From contig CACONR010000003.1 in the NCBI GenBank assembly GCA_902628565.1, forward strand, positions 1-64,000: a stretch of 64,000 nucleotides of DNA. Direction: 5' to 3'. Source of the DNA: an uncultured Pelagibacteraceae bacterium. Lineage in GTDB: Bacteria; Pseudomonadota; Alphaproteobacteria; Pelagibacterales; Pelagibacteraceae. The notes beneath the pieces were generated by a model. That model was not told the DNA's origin. It saw only the letters and a program-made list of their open reading frames with translations, and did no database searches. Shown in pieces: positions 23,858 to 32,882 of the stretch (within the stretch, counting starts at the first letter, position 1; the number at the start of each line of letters is the position of its first letter). The position numbers and the translations under genes were made by a program.

Positions 23858-26335
23858 TTACTGGTTTAAATTTAAATTTTTTAACACTTCGAAAGGACTT
23901 TCTTTAATGAATTTTTTACTTATTTTTTTTGAGCTTTTTCTTGGATTGTATTTAAAAAATATATCATTATTTTTTTCAAAAACTTTATAACCCATAATTT
24001 TTAAAAGCTTTTTAAAGTTGTCCTTATTACATCCAAGTAAATTCAACATTTCAGGAATTAATTTAATTTCATTTTTTTCTGTGTTTGAATTTATAATTTG
24101 AACAAATAATCTCTCTAAAATATCAATTCTTACGTAAAAATTTTCAAATTTCTCAAATCCGCAAAGTAACATAAAATTTCTATTTTTAATCTTGTCATTT
24201 TCTAAAAAATTTAAACCAAACACAGGAGGTTTAAAATTAAAATATTTTTGATGATAATTTTTCCAAAGTAAAGTTCTTAAGGATACAGCCTCTGGTTTGA
24301 TTAATTTGTGTAAAAATACATGATATCTTCCAAATTTTACTCCTTGATCTCTCAAAAATTTCCTCTCATTTTGTCCTAATATTTTTAGATAATCTGTAAC
24401 TTGATTTCTTTGAAGGACTCCATTGTTCTCATACAATTGATATGCAAGAGCTTTAATTGATGAATTTTTTTCTTTTAAATTTCTCAAATCAATTAAACTG
24501 CTCAAAACATTTTGTATTTTATTTTTTAGCCATTTCACTAAATAATCATTTAATTTTTTTAATTGATCTGTTTCCAGAATATCATCAACTATAAGAACAA
24601 TATTTGGATTTAAATAGTCTCTACCTGGTTGCAATTTTGCAATTGGAGATTTTCCCCAATAAATTTTAAAATCCTCGTTTAGTTCTATTAAACCTGTCTC
24701 GATTATTGTATCCATTCTTTTTTGAAGTTCTGGACCAACTGTTTGTCTTGCTGCTTTTTTGAGCGATTTGATATCTGTTTCTAAAGCGCCCTTTTTTAAA
24801 TCTAGTTCTAATTTAAGTCCATTTATCTTTCCAATAAATTGATCATCAATCATTACTTCGTTATTTTCTAAAATTTTAGTATCAAATTCCATATCTTGCT
24901 TTAAGCCTCTTGCTAGGACACTTGCCCTTTTGTCAATAAAAGTTTTTGTAAGCTCCTCATGTAATCTATCCGATAACTTATCCTCTAAGTGTTTTGTTTT
25001 TTCTATCCAATAGTTTTGATTTTCTGTCCAATTATTTTTATTTGAAACATATGACCAAGTTCTTACATTTGCAATTCTATTTGATAAAGAATCTACATTT
25101 CCATCTAATTTATCAAGTTTGACGAGTTGAAGTCGCATATAATCATCTGTAATTTTACCCTTTTCACTTGTTAAATATTTAAAAACATTTTCAATCACTT
25201 CATAGTGATTGCCATAAGTTTTTTTAACAAAATCTGGTATTTGGCAACATTCCCATAAAAGACTTAATTTATCTTTATCGAATTTAATATTTTCCAAATT
25301 TTTATCTCTTAAAAAAAATTTTAAGGCTTTTTCATCTTCACATTCATGTATTTTTCTTAACCATCCTCTATTAGGCTTTTCCTCTAAAGACTTTAATAGT
25401 TTAAAAGGACTCTCAAAGTTTAAATTTGAATTTCTCCAAAATAAAGATTGGATTTCTTCAAATTTATGATTTTCCAACAAATCTACTTCATCAGCATTTA
25501 TTTCTTTGCATTCTCCTGTTATACCAAAATTTCCGTTGTTCAAATATCTTCCTGCTCTACCAGCTATTTGTCCAATTTCTGCTAAATTTAGCTTTCTTAA
25601 TTTTTTTCCATCAAATTTCTTTAAATTGGAAAAATAAACATGATCAAGATCCATATTAATTCCCATACCAATAGCATCAGTTGCGACTAGAAAATCAACA
25701 TCTCCAGATTGATACAGCTCTACTTGTGCATTCCTTGTCTTTGGGCTTAGAGATCCCATAACAATAGAAGCGCCTCCTTTTTGTCTTCTTATAAGTTCAG
25801 CGATTGCATAAACTTCCTCTGCAGAAAATGCTATAATTGCAGTTTTTCTTTGAATTCTTGAAATTTTTTTATGACCAACATAAGAAAGTTTTGAAAGTCT
25901 GGTCCGATTTATAAATTCGATGTCATCATCAAGATTAGAAATAATTGGTCTTATAGTATTTGATCCCATTAACATTGTTAATTTTATTCCTCTTAAGTTC
26001 AATAATCTGTCTGTAAAAATATGACCCCGTTCATGGTCTGCGCACATTTGAATTTCATCCACGCCTACAAAATCTAATTCTTTATCAATAGGCATAGATT
26101 CAACAGTACACAGATAATACTTTGCATTTGTAGGAATTATTTTTTCTTCACCAGTAATTAATGCAACTTTATCTAAACTTACCTTTTTAATTACCTTGTC
26201 GTAAACTTCTCTAGCTAACAATCTCAAAGGAAAACCTATCATTCCAGTGTCAAACGACAGCATAGTCTCAATAGCAAGATGAGTTTTACCTGTATTTGTT
26301 GGGCCGAGGACAGCTGTAATTTTATTTTTTGTCAT
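23858..26335 (-). CDS. SUV3-like DExH RNA helicase
   Basis: An 825-residue ATP-dependent helicase related to mitochondrial SUPV3L1/Suv3. Walker A is AVLGPTNTGKTHLA at the very N-terminus, the DExH-type box is VDEIQM, motif III is MLMGSNTI, and the C-terminal helicase motifs include SVVMGSL-like IVMGSLSPKTR, VATDAIGMGINMDL and QIAGRAGRY. A long C-terminal region (about 400-800) follows, larger than in most bacterial helicases. Suv3 works with RNA-degrading enzymes in mitochondria; the bacterial role is less clear. The alphaproteobacterial homologue normally sits in this fdxA-carD neighbourhood. Confidence 0.9.
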   Translation of the reverse strand: MTKNKITAVLGPTNTGKTHLAIETMLSFDTGMIGFPLRLLAREVYDKVIKKVSLDKVALITGEEKIIPTNAKYYLCTVESMPIDKELDFVGVDEIQMCADHERGHIFTDRLLNLRGIKLTMLMGSNTIRPIISNLDDDIEFINRTRLSKLSYVGHKKISRIQRKTAIIAFSAEEVYAIAELIRRQKGGASIVMGSLSPKTRNAQVELYQSGDVDFLVATDAIGMGINMDLDHVYFSNLKKFDGKKLRKLNLAEIGQIAGRAGRYLNNGNFGITGECKEINADEVDLLENHKFEEIQSLFWRNSNLNFESPFKLLKSLEEKPNRGWLRKIHECEDEKALKFFLRDKNLENIKFDKDKLSLLWECCQIPDFVKKTYGNHYEVIENVFKYLTSEKGKITDDYMRLQLVKLDKLDGNVDSLSNRIANVRTWSYVSNKNNWTENQNYWIEKTKHLEDKLSDRLHEELTKTFIDKRASVLARGLKQDMEFDTKILENNEVMIDDQFIGKINGLKLELDLKKGALETDIKSLKKAARQTVGPELQKRMDTIIETGLIELNEDFKIYWGKSPIAKLQPGRDYLNPNIVLIVDDILETDQLKKLNDYLVKWLKNKIQNVLSSLIDLRNLKEKNSSIKALAYQLYENNGVLQRNQVTDYLKILGQNERKFLRDQGVKFGRYHVFLHKLIKPEAVSLRTLLWKNYHQKYFNFKPPVFGLNFLENDKIKNRNFMLLCGFEKFENFYVRIDILERLFVQIINSNTEKNEIKLIPEMLNLLGCNKDNFKKLLKIMGYKVFEKNNDIFFKYNPRKSSKKISKKFIKESPFEVLKNLNLNQ

Positions 26336-26503
26336 TTCTATCTTTGGTATATCTTAATTTTTATCTACCAGATGTAGTTATTGTTAAAGAACAAAAATAG
26401 ACTAAAACATGACCGAATCGTAGGATAAAAAGTTCTCATTTTTTTTAAATTATAATTTAACTTAACATAATTTAATTAATTATAAAGATTATGTGCTGAG
26501 TGC

Positions 26504-26914
26504 TTAGCCAGTTGTTTTGATTTTTAAAATTTTCCAAATTCCTGATGCTGACGTAATTATCTTACTATTACAATTTAACTCACAAAATAAAAATATAAGA
26601 GTTTTTGTTTTTTTTAATATTTTAACTTTTCCGTAGATTTCATCATTAACTTTTGATGATCCAATAAACTTTATATCTAAAGAAATTGTTACGCAGGGTG
26701 CATTATCAGCTGATCGATGTGCTGCTGTGCCGGCACCGGCATCTATCAGTGCAGACAAATAACCCCCATGGGTAATTCCTGCAGCATTTAAATGATTATT
26801 ATTAATCGTTGATTTAAATTCGTATTCATTTTCAGAGATTTTTCTAAATAATAGGCCTCCGTTATGTTTCATAAAACCTGGTTTAAGACTGATTTGTTCG
26901 AATTGATTAGACAT
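26504..26914 (-). CDS. PaaI-type hotdog-fold thioesterase
   Basis: A 136-residue acyl-CoA thioesterase of the PaaI/4HBT group. The active-site helix is in GITHGGYLSALIDAGAGTAAH near residue 46, with the HGG motif and acidic Asp58 at the usual place, and VTISLDIKFIGSSK is the conserved strand region. The start at 26914 is chosen because upstream in-frame codons run into a tRNA gene. It lies five bases downstream of a possible 32-residue membrane peptide. Confidence 0.85.
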   Translation of the reverse strand: MSNQFEQISLKPGFMKHNGGLLFRKISENEYEFKSTINNNHLNAAGITHGGYLSALIDAGAGTAAHRSADNAPCVTISLDIKFIGSSKVNDEIYGKVKILKKTKTLIFLFCELNCNSKIITSASGIWKILKIKTTG

Positions 26915-26919
26915 AATTT

Positions 26920-27018
26920 CTATAATACAAAAGTTAAGATTAATATAATTACAAAAATAGAAACAAAAAAATATATTACTGACATTTGAAGAGATATTTT
27001 TTCTAACCATTTTAACAT
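26920..27018 (-). CDS. possible 32-residue single-helix membrane peptide
   Basis: An ORF too short for routine calling: it begins MLKWLEKISLQMS and continues with a strongly hydrophobic stretch to the C-terminal FVL, one membrane helix. The Shine-Dalgarno AAGGAA lies about five bases before the ATG, one of the best ribosome sites in this region. The stop is five bases upstream of the thioesterase ATG, so translation could be coupled. Function unknown; chance hydrophobic ORFs are common in AT-rich DNA. Confidence 0.4.
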   Translation of the reverse strand: MLKWLEKISLQMSVIYFFVSIFVIILILTFVL

Positions 27019-27033
27019 AATTTTCCTTTTTTA

Positions 27034-27110
27034 TGGTGCGCCTGCTAGGAGTCGAACCCAGAACCTCCTGGTCCGTAGCCAAGCGCTCTATCCAATTGAG
27101 CTACAGGCGC
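27034..27110 (-). tRNA. tRNA-Arg (anticodon ACG)
   Basis: On the minus strand GCGCCTG pairs with CAGGCGC in the acceptor stem. The anticodon loop CTACGGA gives ACG, read as ICG after A34 deamination. The T-loop is TTCGACT, and the CCA is encoded (27034-27036). The total is 77 bases and all four arms fold normally. Confidence 0.95.
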
Positions 27111-27181
27111 ATTTAAAAATATATTTTTTTATAGTATAATAATATTTAGTGTATTTTAATGATAAGATAAAATTAAAATTT

Positions 27182-28357
27182 ATGAACAACAAACCTGCTG
27201 ACGTGGTAATTTGTAGTGCAGTTAGGACTCCTATAGGCACTTATAAGGGATCATTGAAAGATTTGAAAGGAGATCAACTTGGTACTATCGTGATAAATGA
27301 GGTTTTGAAAAGAAGCAAGATATCTAATAATCAAATTGATGAAGTTATAATGGGCCAGGTTTTAACTGCTGGTGGAGGACAAAACCCCGCGAGACAAGCA
27401 GCAGTAAACGCTGGGATCCCAGTATCCAAACCTGCTTATTTAGTAAACCAAGTTTGTGGCTCAGGACTAAGAGCCATTATTTCAGGTTACCAGCAAATTA
27501 AATTAGGAGATGCAAATAATGTAATTTGTGGAGGTCAAGAGAATATGTCGATGACACCTTACTCTTATTTTTATTCAGAGAAAAAAGAAATTTCAAAAGA
27601 TCAATTAATCAATACTATGATTCATGATGGTTTAACTGATGCTTTTAAAAATTACCACATGGGAGTTACAGCCGAAAATGTTGCAAAAAAGTTTAATATT
27701 TCTAGAAAACAACAAGATGAATTTGCTCTTCAATCCCAAAAAAAAACAGAAATTGCAATTGAAAATAATAAATTTGATGATGAAATAGTGCGGATAAATC
27801 ACAAAAGTATTATTTTAGAAAAAGATGAACACCCTAGAAAAGATTTAAAATTATCTGATTTAGAAAAATTAAAAACAGCTTTTAAAGATGGTGGGACTGT
27901 AACACCCGGAAACTCATCTGGTATAAATGATGGAGCAGCTGCTTTATTATTAACTACATTTAAGGAAGCTCAACAAAATTCACTTAAACCATTGGCCAAA
28001 ATTATTTCCTGGGCATCTGTTGGTTTGGAACCGTCTTTAATGGGTCTTGGTCCTATAGAAGCTATCCGCCAAGCATCAAAAAAAGTAAATTGGAATTTAA
28101 ATGAAATTGATTTATTTGAAATTAATGAGGCTTTTGCCGCTCAATCTATAGCAGTAATCAGTGAATTGGGTATTGATGAAAACAAAGTTAATGTAAATGG
28201 TGGGGCTATTGCTTTAGGTCACCCAATAGGTGCATCTGGAGCAAGAATACTTGTGACACTTATACATGAAATGAAAAAACAGAATAAAGAAAGAGGTTGT
28301 GCCGCACTTTGTATAGGTGGCGGTATGGGAATTGCGCTATGTGTAGAAAAAATTTAG
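27182..28357 (+). CDS. acetyl-CoA acetyltransferase (thiolase)
   Basis: Condenses two acetyl-CoA to acetoacetyl-CoA, or cleaves it. The thiolase active sites are in order: Cys in VNQVCGSGLRA near residue 88, His in EAFAAQS-bearing NEAFAAQ, and the C-terminal Cys/His segments ALGHPIGASGAR and CIGGGMGIAL. I start at ATG 27182 (MNNKPADVVICSAVRTPIG, 391 residues), the standard thiolase N-terminus; the upstream in-frame ATG adds an unlikely 11-residue extension. The neighbours do not tell whether it serves polyester, ketone or fatty-acid metabolism. Confidence 0.94.
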   Translation: MNNKPADVVICSAVRTPIGTYKGSLKDLKGDQLGTIVINEVLKRSKISNNQIDEVIMGQVLTAGGGQNPARQAAVNAGIPVSKPAYLVNQVCGSGLRAIISGYQQIKLGDANNVICGGQENMSMTPYSYFYSEKKEISKDQLINTMIHDGLTDAFKNYHMGVTAENVAKKFNISRKQQDEFALQSQKKTEIAIENNKFDDEIVRINHKSIILEKDEHPRKDLKLSDLEKLKTAFKDGGTVTPGNSSGINDGAAALLLTTFKEAQQNSLKPLAKIISWASVGLEPSLMGLGPIEAIRQASKKVNWNLNEIDLFEINEAFAAQSIAVISELGIDENKVNVNGGAIALGHPIGASGARILVTLIHEMKKQNKERGCAALCIGGGMGIALCVEKI

Positions 28358-28470
28358 GAATTAATTTTTCCGTATTTTTCCTCTAACAATATTTTTTGGA
28401 TCCACACATTAGCATCTTTATATGTGTTGAATTTTGGTTGAATAAATATATTTAATAACTTTTTAATCAT
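28354..28470 (-). CDS. possible 38-residue protein antisense-adjacent to the thiolase end
   Basis: The ORF begins MIKKLLNIFIQPKFNTYKD and ends KILLEEKYGKINS, with an aromatic and charged composition more protein-like than random A/T sequence. It fills most of the gap between the thiolase and aceE and its stop overlaps the thiolase stop. No good Shine-Dalgarno is seen. I recognise no family; low confidence. Confidence 0.3.
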   Translation of the reverse strand: MIKKLLNIFIQPKFNTYKDANVWIQKILLEEKYGKINS

Positions 28471-28566
28471 TATTTGAGTATCACAATAAAGAGTGTCAAA
28501 AAATTGGGTAGAATGTGTTAAAATTAGAGATTAAGTAAATTTTTTTTATGTATAAAACTTTTAAAA

Positions 28567-31500
28567 ATGACTGAAAAATTGTTAGTTCCTGACATAGGTG
28601 ATTTTGAGAACGTGGAAGTTATAGAACTTTTAGTAAAAGAGGGTCAAGATATTAAAAAAAATGATCCTGTCGTTACTATTGAAAGTGATAAATCGAGTGT
28701 TGAAATACCATCAATATTTTCTGGCAAAGTCGAGTCTGTAAATGTTAAAGTTGGAGATAAGGTTTCAAAGGGAGATCTATTGATAAATATTTCTTCAAAT
28801 CAATCATTATCTCAAAAAGAAAGTGTTCCAAAAGAAACTGAAAATTTAATTCAAGAAGCTGAGAGTACTTTAAGAAAACATCAGGACCAAAATATTCCAC
28901 AAAAAATAATTGAGACCGAGAAACCAAAAATAATCCAAGTAGTTAAAGAGGGGGATATCGATCCACTAGAAACAAGTGAATGGCTAGAGTCTTTGTCAGC
29001 AGTAATAGAAAAAGACGGAAATCAGAGGGCGCACTATTTAATTAAAGAACTTATCAACAAAGCTTATATGGAAGGTGCTAATATACCCTATACGCAAAAT
29101 ACTCCTTATATAAACACTATACCAGTTAACGAGGAAAAAAAATCTAATGGAGATCAAAACATAGAGAGAAGAATTAGATCTTTAATTAGATGGAATGCTG
29201 CCGCAATGGTAGTTAGAGCAAATAAAAAATTCCCAGAACTTGGAGGGCATATTGGAACTTTTGCATCTGCTGCAACTCTTTACGATGTTGGTATGAATCA
29301 TTTTTGGAGAGCTAAAAATAATAAATTTGGTGGAGATTTAATTTATTTTCAAGGTCATAGCGCTCCAGGTATGTATGCTAGAGCTTATCTGGAAGGTAGA
29401 CTTAACGAAAAACAATTAGATAGTTTTAGACAAGAAGTAAACCCTGGTGGTCTTTCCTCATATCCTCATCCTTGGCTAATGCCAAATTTTTGGCAATTTC
29501 CAACAGTGTCCATGGGATTAGGTCCAATGCTTGCAATTTATCAAGCAAGATTCATGAAGTACTTAATCAATAGAGGTTTCATCAAAGATGAGGGAAGAAA
29601 AGTTTGGGCATTTTTAGGTGATGGAGAAATGGATGAACCGGAGTCTTTAGGCGCGATTGGTTTAGCCGCAAGAGAAAAATTAGATAACTTAATATTTGTT
29701 GTAAATTGTAACCTTCAAAGACTAGATGGACCAGTTCGTGGAAACGGAAAGATAATTCAGGAATTAGAGGGAATTTTTAGAGGCGCAGGATGGAATGTTA
29801 TAAAAGTTATTTGGGGTTCTTATTGGGATCAATTGCTTGCCAATGATAAAACAGGTCATTTAGTTAAAACAATGAATGAGACTGTCGATGGCGAGTATCA
29901 AGCAATGAAAGCAAGAGACGGTGCATATGTGAGAGAAAAATTTTTTGGAAAATATTTAGAGACCAAAGAGTTGGTTTCTAGTCTTTCAGACAAAGATATT
30001 TGGCGATTAAATAGGGGTGGACATGACCCTCATAAAGTTTTTGCAGCTTATGATAAAGCATCTAAAAATGTTGGAAGTCCTACAGTTGTAATTGCAAAAA
30101 CTATTAAGGGTTATGGAATGGGCAAAAGTGGTGAAAGTGTAAATACAACTCACCAGACTAAGAAGTTAGATATCGACGACTTAATGTATTACAGGGATAG
30201 GTTTGATGTTCCATTAACAGATCAACAAGTTAAGAATATTGAATACTACAAGCCTGATCAAAATTCCCCAGAAATTAAATACATAAATGAAAGACGAATT
30301 CAACTGGGTGGTTTTATTCCTGAAAGAACAACTTACGCGAAGCCTGTTAAAGCACCACCAAAAGATATTTTCGATAATATGAAGGTTTCTACAGGTGAAA
30401 AAGAAATGTCGACCACAATGGCATTGGTCAGAATGTTAACAAATCTTTTGAGAGATAAAAATGTTGCACCAAGACTGGTTCCAATCATACCTGATGAGGC
30501 TAGAACATTCGGAATGGAGGGTTTTTTTCAAAAAATAGGAATTTATGCTCATGAAGGCCAAAAATATGAGCCAGAAGATTCTGCTCAATTAAGTTCGTAT
30601 AAAGAGGAAAAGAGTGGTCAAGTTTTAGAGGAAGGAATTAACGAAGCTGGAGCGATGTCATCTTGGATTGCTGCAGGAACTTCATATACAAACCATGATA
30701 TAGAAATGATCCCAATTTATCTTTTTTACTCAATGTTTGGCTTTCAAAGAATTGGTGATTTTGCTTGGGCGGGTGCTGATAGCCAGTCCAGAGGGTTTTT
30801 GATTGGAGCAACCGCTGGAAGAACAACTCTTGCTGGGGAAGGTTTACAACATCAAGACGGTCATAGCCATTTAATGGCTTCAACTATTCCTAATTGCAGA
30901 TCTTATGATCCAACATTTCACTATGAGCTTGCAGTCATTTTTCGAGAAGGTTTAAGAAGAATGCATGAGAAAAAAGAGAATATTTTCTATTATATTACGA
31001 CCATGAATGAAAATTACCCTCATCCAGAAATGCCAAAAGATAAATCATGTGAGGATGGTATTTTAAAAGGAATGTATAAAATAAAGGAGTTCAACAAGTA
31101 TAAAAAAACTAAAATTCAATTTCTTGGATCTGGCACAATCTTAAGAGAAATGATAGCTGCTGCGGAAATATTACAAAATGAGTATCAAATTGATAGTGAG
31201 ATTTGGAGTGTAACAAGCTTTAATGAATTAAGAAGAGATGGTCTTGAAGTAGAGAGATATAATCTTCTAAATCCTGATAAAGAGCCTAAAAAAAGTTATG
31301 TAGAAAAATGTTTGGGTAATACTGAAGGACCAATTTTAGCAGCTTCTGATTATATGAGAATGAATTCTGATCAGATTAGACCATATGTAAATAAAAGTTT
31401 TTATTCATTAGGGACTGATGGATTTGGTCGAAGTGATACAAGAAAGAAGTTAAGAAAATTTTTTGAGGTTGATAAAGAACATATCGCAACATATGGGTTG

Positions 31501-31602
31501 AGTATTTTAGCTAAGGAACAGCTTATTGCATCAAAATATGCAAAAGAAGCAATCAAAAAGTATAAGATTGATATTGATAAACCTATGCCAACAAAATTAT
31601 AG
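28567..31602 (+). CDS. aceE: pyruvate dehydrogenase E1 (homodimeric AceE) fused to an N-terminal lipoyl domain
   Basis: Thiamine-diphosphate E1 that decarboxylates pyruvate and reductively acetylates lipoate. Residues 1-80 are a complete lipoyl domain with the acceptor lysine Lys42 in ESDKSSVE; a charged linker (80-130) follows. The rest is the homodimeric AceE type: thiamine motif in FLGDGEMDEPESLGAIG and NCNLQRLDGPVRGN, and the segment GLQHQDGHSHLM in the transketolase central domain. Standard AceE is about 890 residues and has no lipoyl domain, so the 1011-residue fusion is notable. Bases 28642-28713 match aceF 31682-31753 at 69 of 72 positions. The stop is one base before the aceF ATG. 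Confidence 0.95.
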   Translation: MTEKLLVPDIGDFENVEVIELLVKEGQDIKKNDPVVTIESDKSSVEIPSIFSGKVESVNVKVGDKVSKGDLLINISSNQSLSQKESVPKETENLIQEAESTLRKHQDQNIPQKIIETEKPKIIQVVKEGDIDPLETSEWLESLSAVIEKDGNQRAHYLIKELINKAYMEGANIPYTQNTPYINTIPVNEEKKSNGDQNIERRIRSLIRWNAAAMVVRANKKFPELGGHIGTFASAATLYDVGMNHFWRAKNNKFGGDLIYFQGHSAPGMYARAYLEGRLNEKQLDSFRQEVNPGGLSSYPHPWLMPNFWQFPTVSMGLGPMLAIYQARFMKYLINRGFIKDEGRKVWAFLGDGEMDEPESLGAIGLAAREKLDNLIFVVNCNLQRLDGPVRGNGKIIQELEGIFRGAGWNVIKVIWGSYWDQLLANDKTGHLVKTMNETVDGEYQAMKARDGAYVREKFFGKYLETKELVSSLSDKDIWRLNRGGHDPHKVFAAYDKASKNVGSPTVVIAKTIKGYGMGKSGESVNTTHQTKKLDIDDLMYYRDRFDVPLTDQQVKNIEYYKPDQNSPEIKYINERRIQLGGFIPERTTYAKPVKAPPKDIFDNMKVSTGEKEMSTTMALVRMLTNLLRDKNVAPRLVPIIPDEARTFGMEGFFQKIGIYAHEGQKYEPEDSAQLSSYKEEKSGQVLEEGINEAGAMSSWIAAGTSYTNHDIEMIPIYLFYSMFGFQRIGDFAWAGADSQSRGFLIGATAGRTTLAGEGLQHQDGHSHLMASTIPNCRSYDPTFHYELAVIFREGLRRMHEKKENIFYYITTMNENYPHPEMPKDKSCEDGILKGMYKIKEFNKYKKTKIQFLGSGTILREMIAAAEILQNEYQIDSEIWSVTSFNELRRDGLEVERYNLLNPDKEPKKSYVEKCLGNTEGPILAASDYMRMNSDQIRPYVNKSFYSLGTDGFGRSDTRKKLRKFFEVDKEHIATYGLSILAKEQLIASKYAKEAIKKYKIDIDKPMPTKL

Positions 31603-31603
31603 A

Positions 31604-32878
31604 ATGCCCAAAAAAGATATAAAAGTTCCAAATATTGGTGAATTTAAAGATGTAGAGGTTATTGAAATTATAGTCAAAAAAGGTCAAGAGATTAAAAAAA
31701 ATGATCCTGTTGTTACTATTGAAAGTGATAAATCGAGTGTTGAAATACCCTCATTACATAATGGAATAGTTACAGAATTAAATTTAAATGTTGGGGATAA
31801 GGTTTCTGAAGGTGACAAAATATTAGAAATTGAATTAAAAGATAATCAAGCAGAAACTCAATTAAAAACTGAAGAAATTAAAACAATTAAAAAAGAAAAT
31901 ACTAAAGAAAAAAAAATAGAAATTGAAAGAGAAGTTGGATCAGAAAATGTTATCATAAAAGATTTTTCTAAAAAAACTGCAGCCTCACCAAAAGTCAGAA
32001 AATTTGCAAGAGAGCTTGGTGTTGATATTAGTAAAGTTGAAGGTAGTGAAAGACTAGGAAGAGTAACTGAAAGTGATGTAAAGTCATTTGTCGCAAATAA
32101 ACCTGAGAGAAATTATGAAAAAGAATTCAAAAAAGATGAAACGATAGAACTAGAATATCCTCACTCTGAATTTGGAAAAACAGAAATAAAGGATATTCCA
32201 AGAGTGAAGAGACTTTCGTCTAAATATCTTATGAATTCTTGGACCAATATTCCTCATGTGACCAATCATGATGAAGCAGATATAACTGAATTAGAGGAGT
32301 TTAGAACATCTCTTACAGATGTTTACACTGGAGAAAAAAAAAAAATTACTCCTTTAGCTTTTATAGTCAAAGCATTAACTGCATCACTTAAAAAATTTCC
32401 AAATTTTAATTCATCTATAGATGAAATTGATAAAGGAAAAATGACCTTAAAAAAGTATTACCATATTGGAATTGCTGTAGATACGAAGCACGGGCTTATG
32501 GTCCCAAAACTAAGAAATGCTGATAATAAGAATATCTCATTAATTGGCAACGAACTTAAAAAATTAAGTGATCAATGTAGGAATCTTAAAATTGATAAAA
32601 AAGAATTATTTGGTGGTTCCATGACAATAACAAGCCTAGGAGGTATTGGTGGTTCTTTTTTTACACCAATAATTAACTATCCTGAAGTTGCAATTTTGGG
32701 AGTTGGCAAATCTCAAAAAAAACAAATTTTTATTGATGGAAAATTTATTACACGAACAATGTTACCTTTATCTTTATCATATGATCACAGAATAATTGAT
32801 GGAGCTGAAGCAGCTCGATTTAATAACGATTTGAAAGATAATCTGGGAAAAAATTTTGCTTACAAATTAGCTGTGTAA
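31604..32878 (+). CDS. aceF: pyruvate dehydrogenase E2 (dihydrolipoamide acetyltransferase)
   Basis: The core of the pyruvate dehydrogenase complex that passes acetyl from lipoate to CoA. The 424-residue protein has one lipoyl domain (Lys43 in ESDKSSVE), a linker rich in Lys and Glu, the peripheral subunit-binding domain (AASPKVRKFARELGVDISKVEG with RVTESDV), and the catalytic domain ending in SYDHRIIDGAEAARF with the active His. E. coli E2 has three lipoyl domains; here E2 has one and aceE supplies another. ATG 31604 is used because upstream in-frame codons lie inside aceE. No lpd (E3) follows. Confidence 0.96.
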   Translation: MPKKDIKVPNIGEFKDVEVIEIIVKKGQEIKKNDPVVTIESDKSSVEIPSLHNGIVTELNLNVGDKVSEGDKILEIELKDNQAETQLKTEEIKTIKKENTKEKKIEIEREVGSENVIIKDFSKKTAASPKVRKFARELGVDISKVEGSERLGRVTESDVKSFVANKPERNYEKEFKKDETIELEYPHSEFGKTEIKDIPRVKRLSSKYLMNSWTNIPHVTNHDEADITELEEFRTSLTDVYTGEKKKITPLAFIVKALTASLKKFPNFNSSIDEIDKGKMTLKKYYHIGIAVDTKHGLMVPKLRNADNKNISLIGNELKKLSDQCRNLKIDKKELFGGSMTITSLGGIGGSFFTPIINYPEVAILGVGKSQKKQIFIDGKFITRTMLPLSLSYDHRIIDGAEAARFNNDLKDNLGKNFAYKLAV

Positions 32879-32882
32879 AAAT

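Noticed and set aside
26336..26503. Possible small RNA between the helicase and thioesterase
   Set aside because: No strong stem-loop, terminator or conserved RNA core; only AT-rich sequence seen.
26915..27082. N-terminal extension of the hotdog thioesterase reaching into tRNA-Arg
   Set aside because: The added residues translate the tRNA gene; the family start is at 26914.
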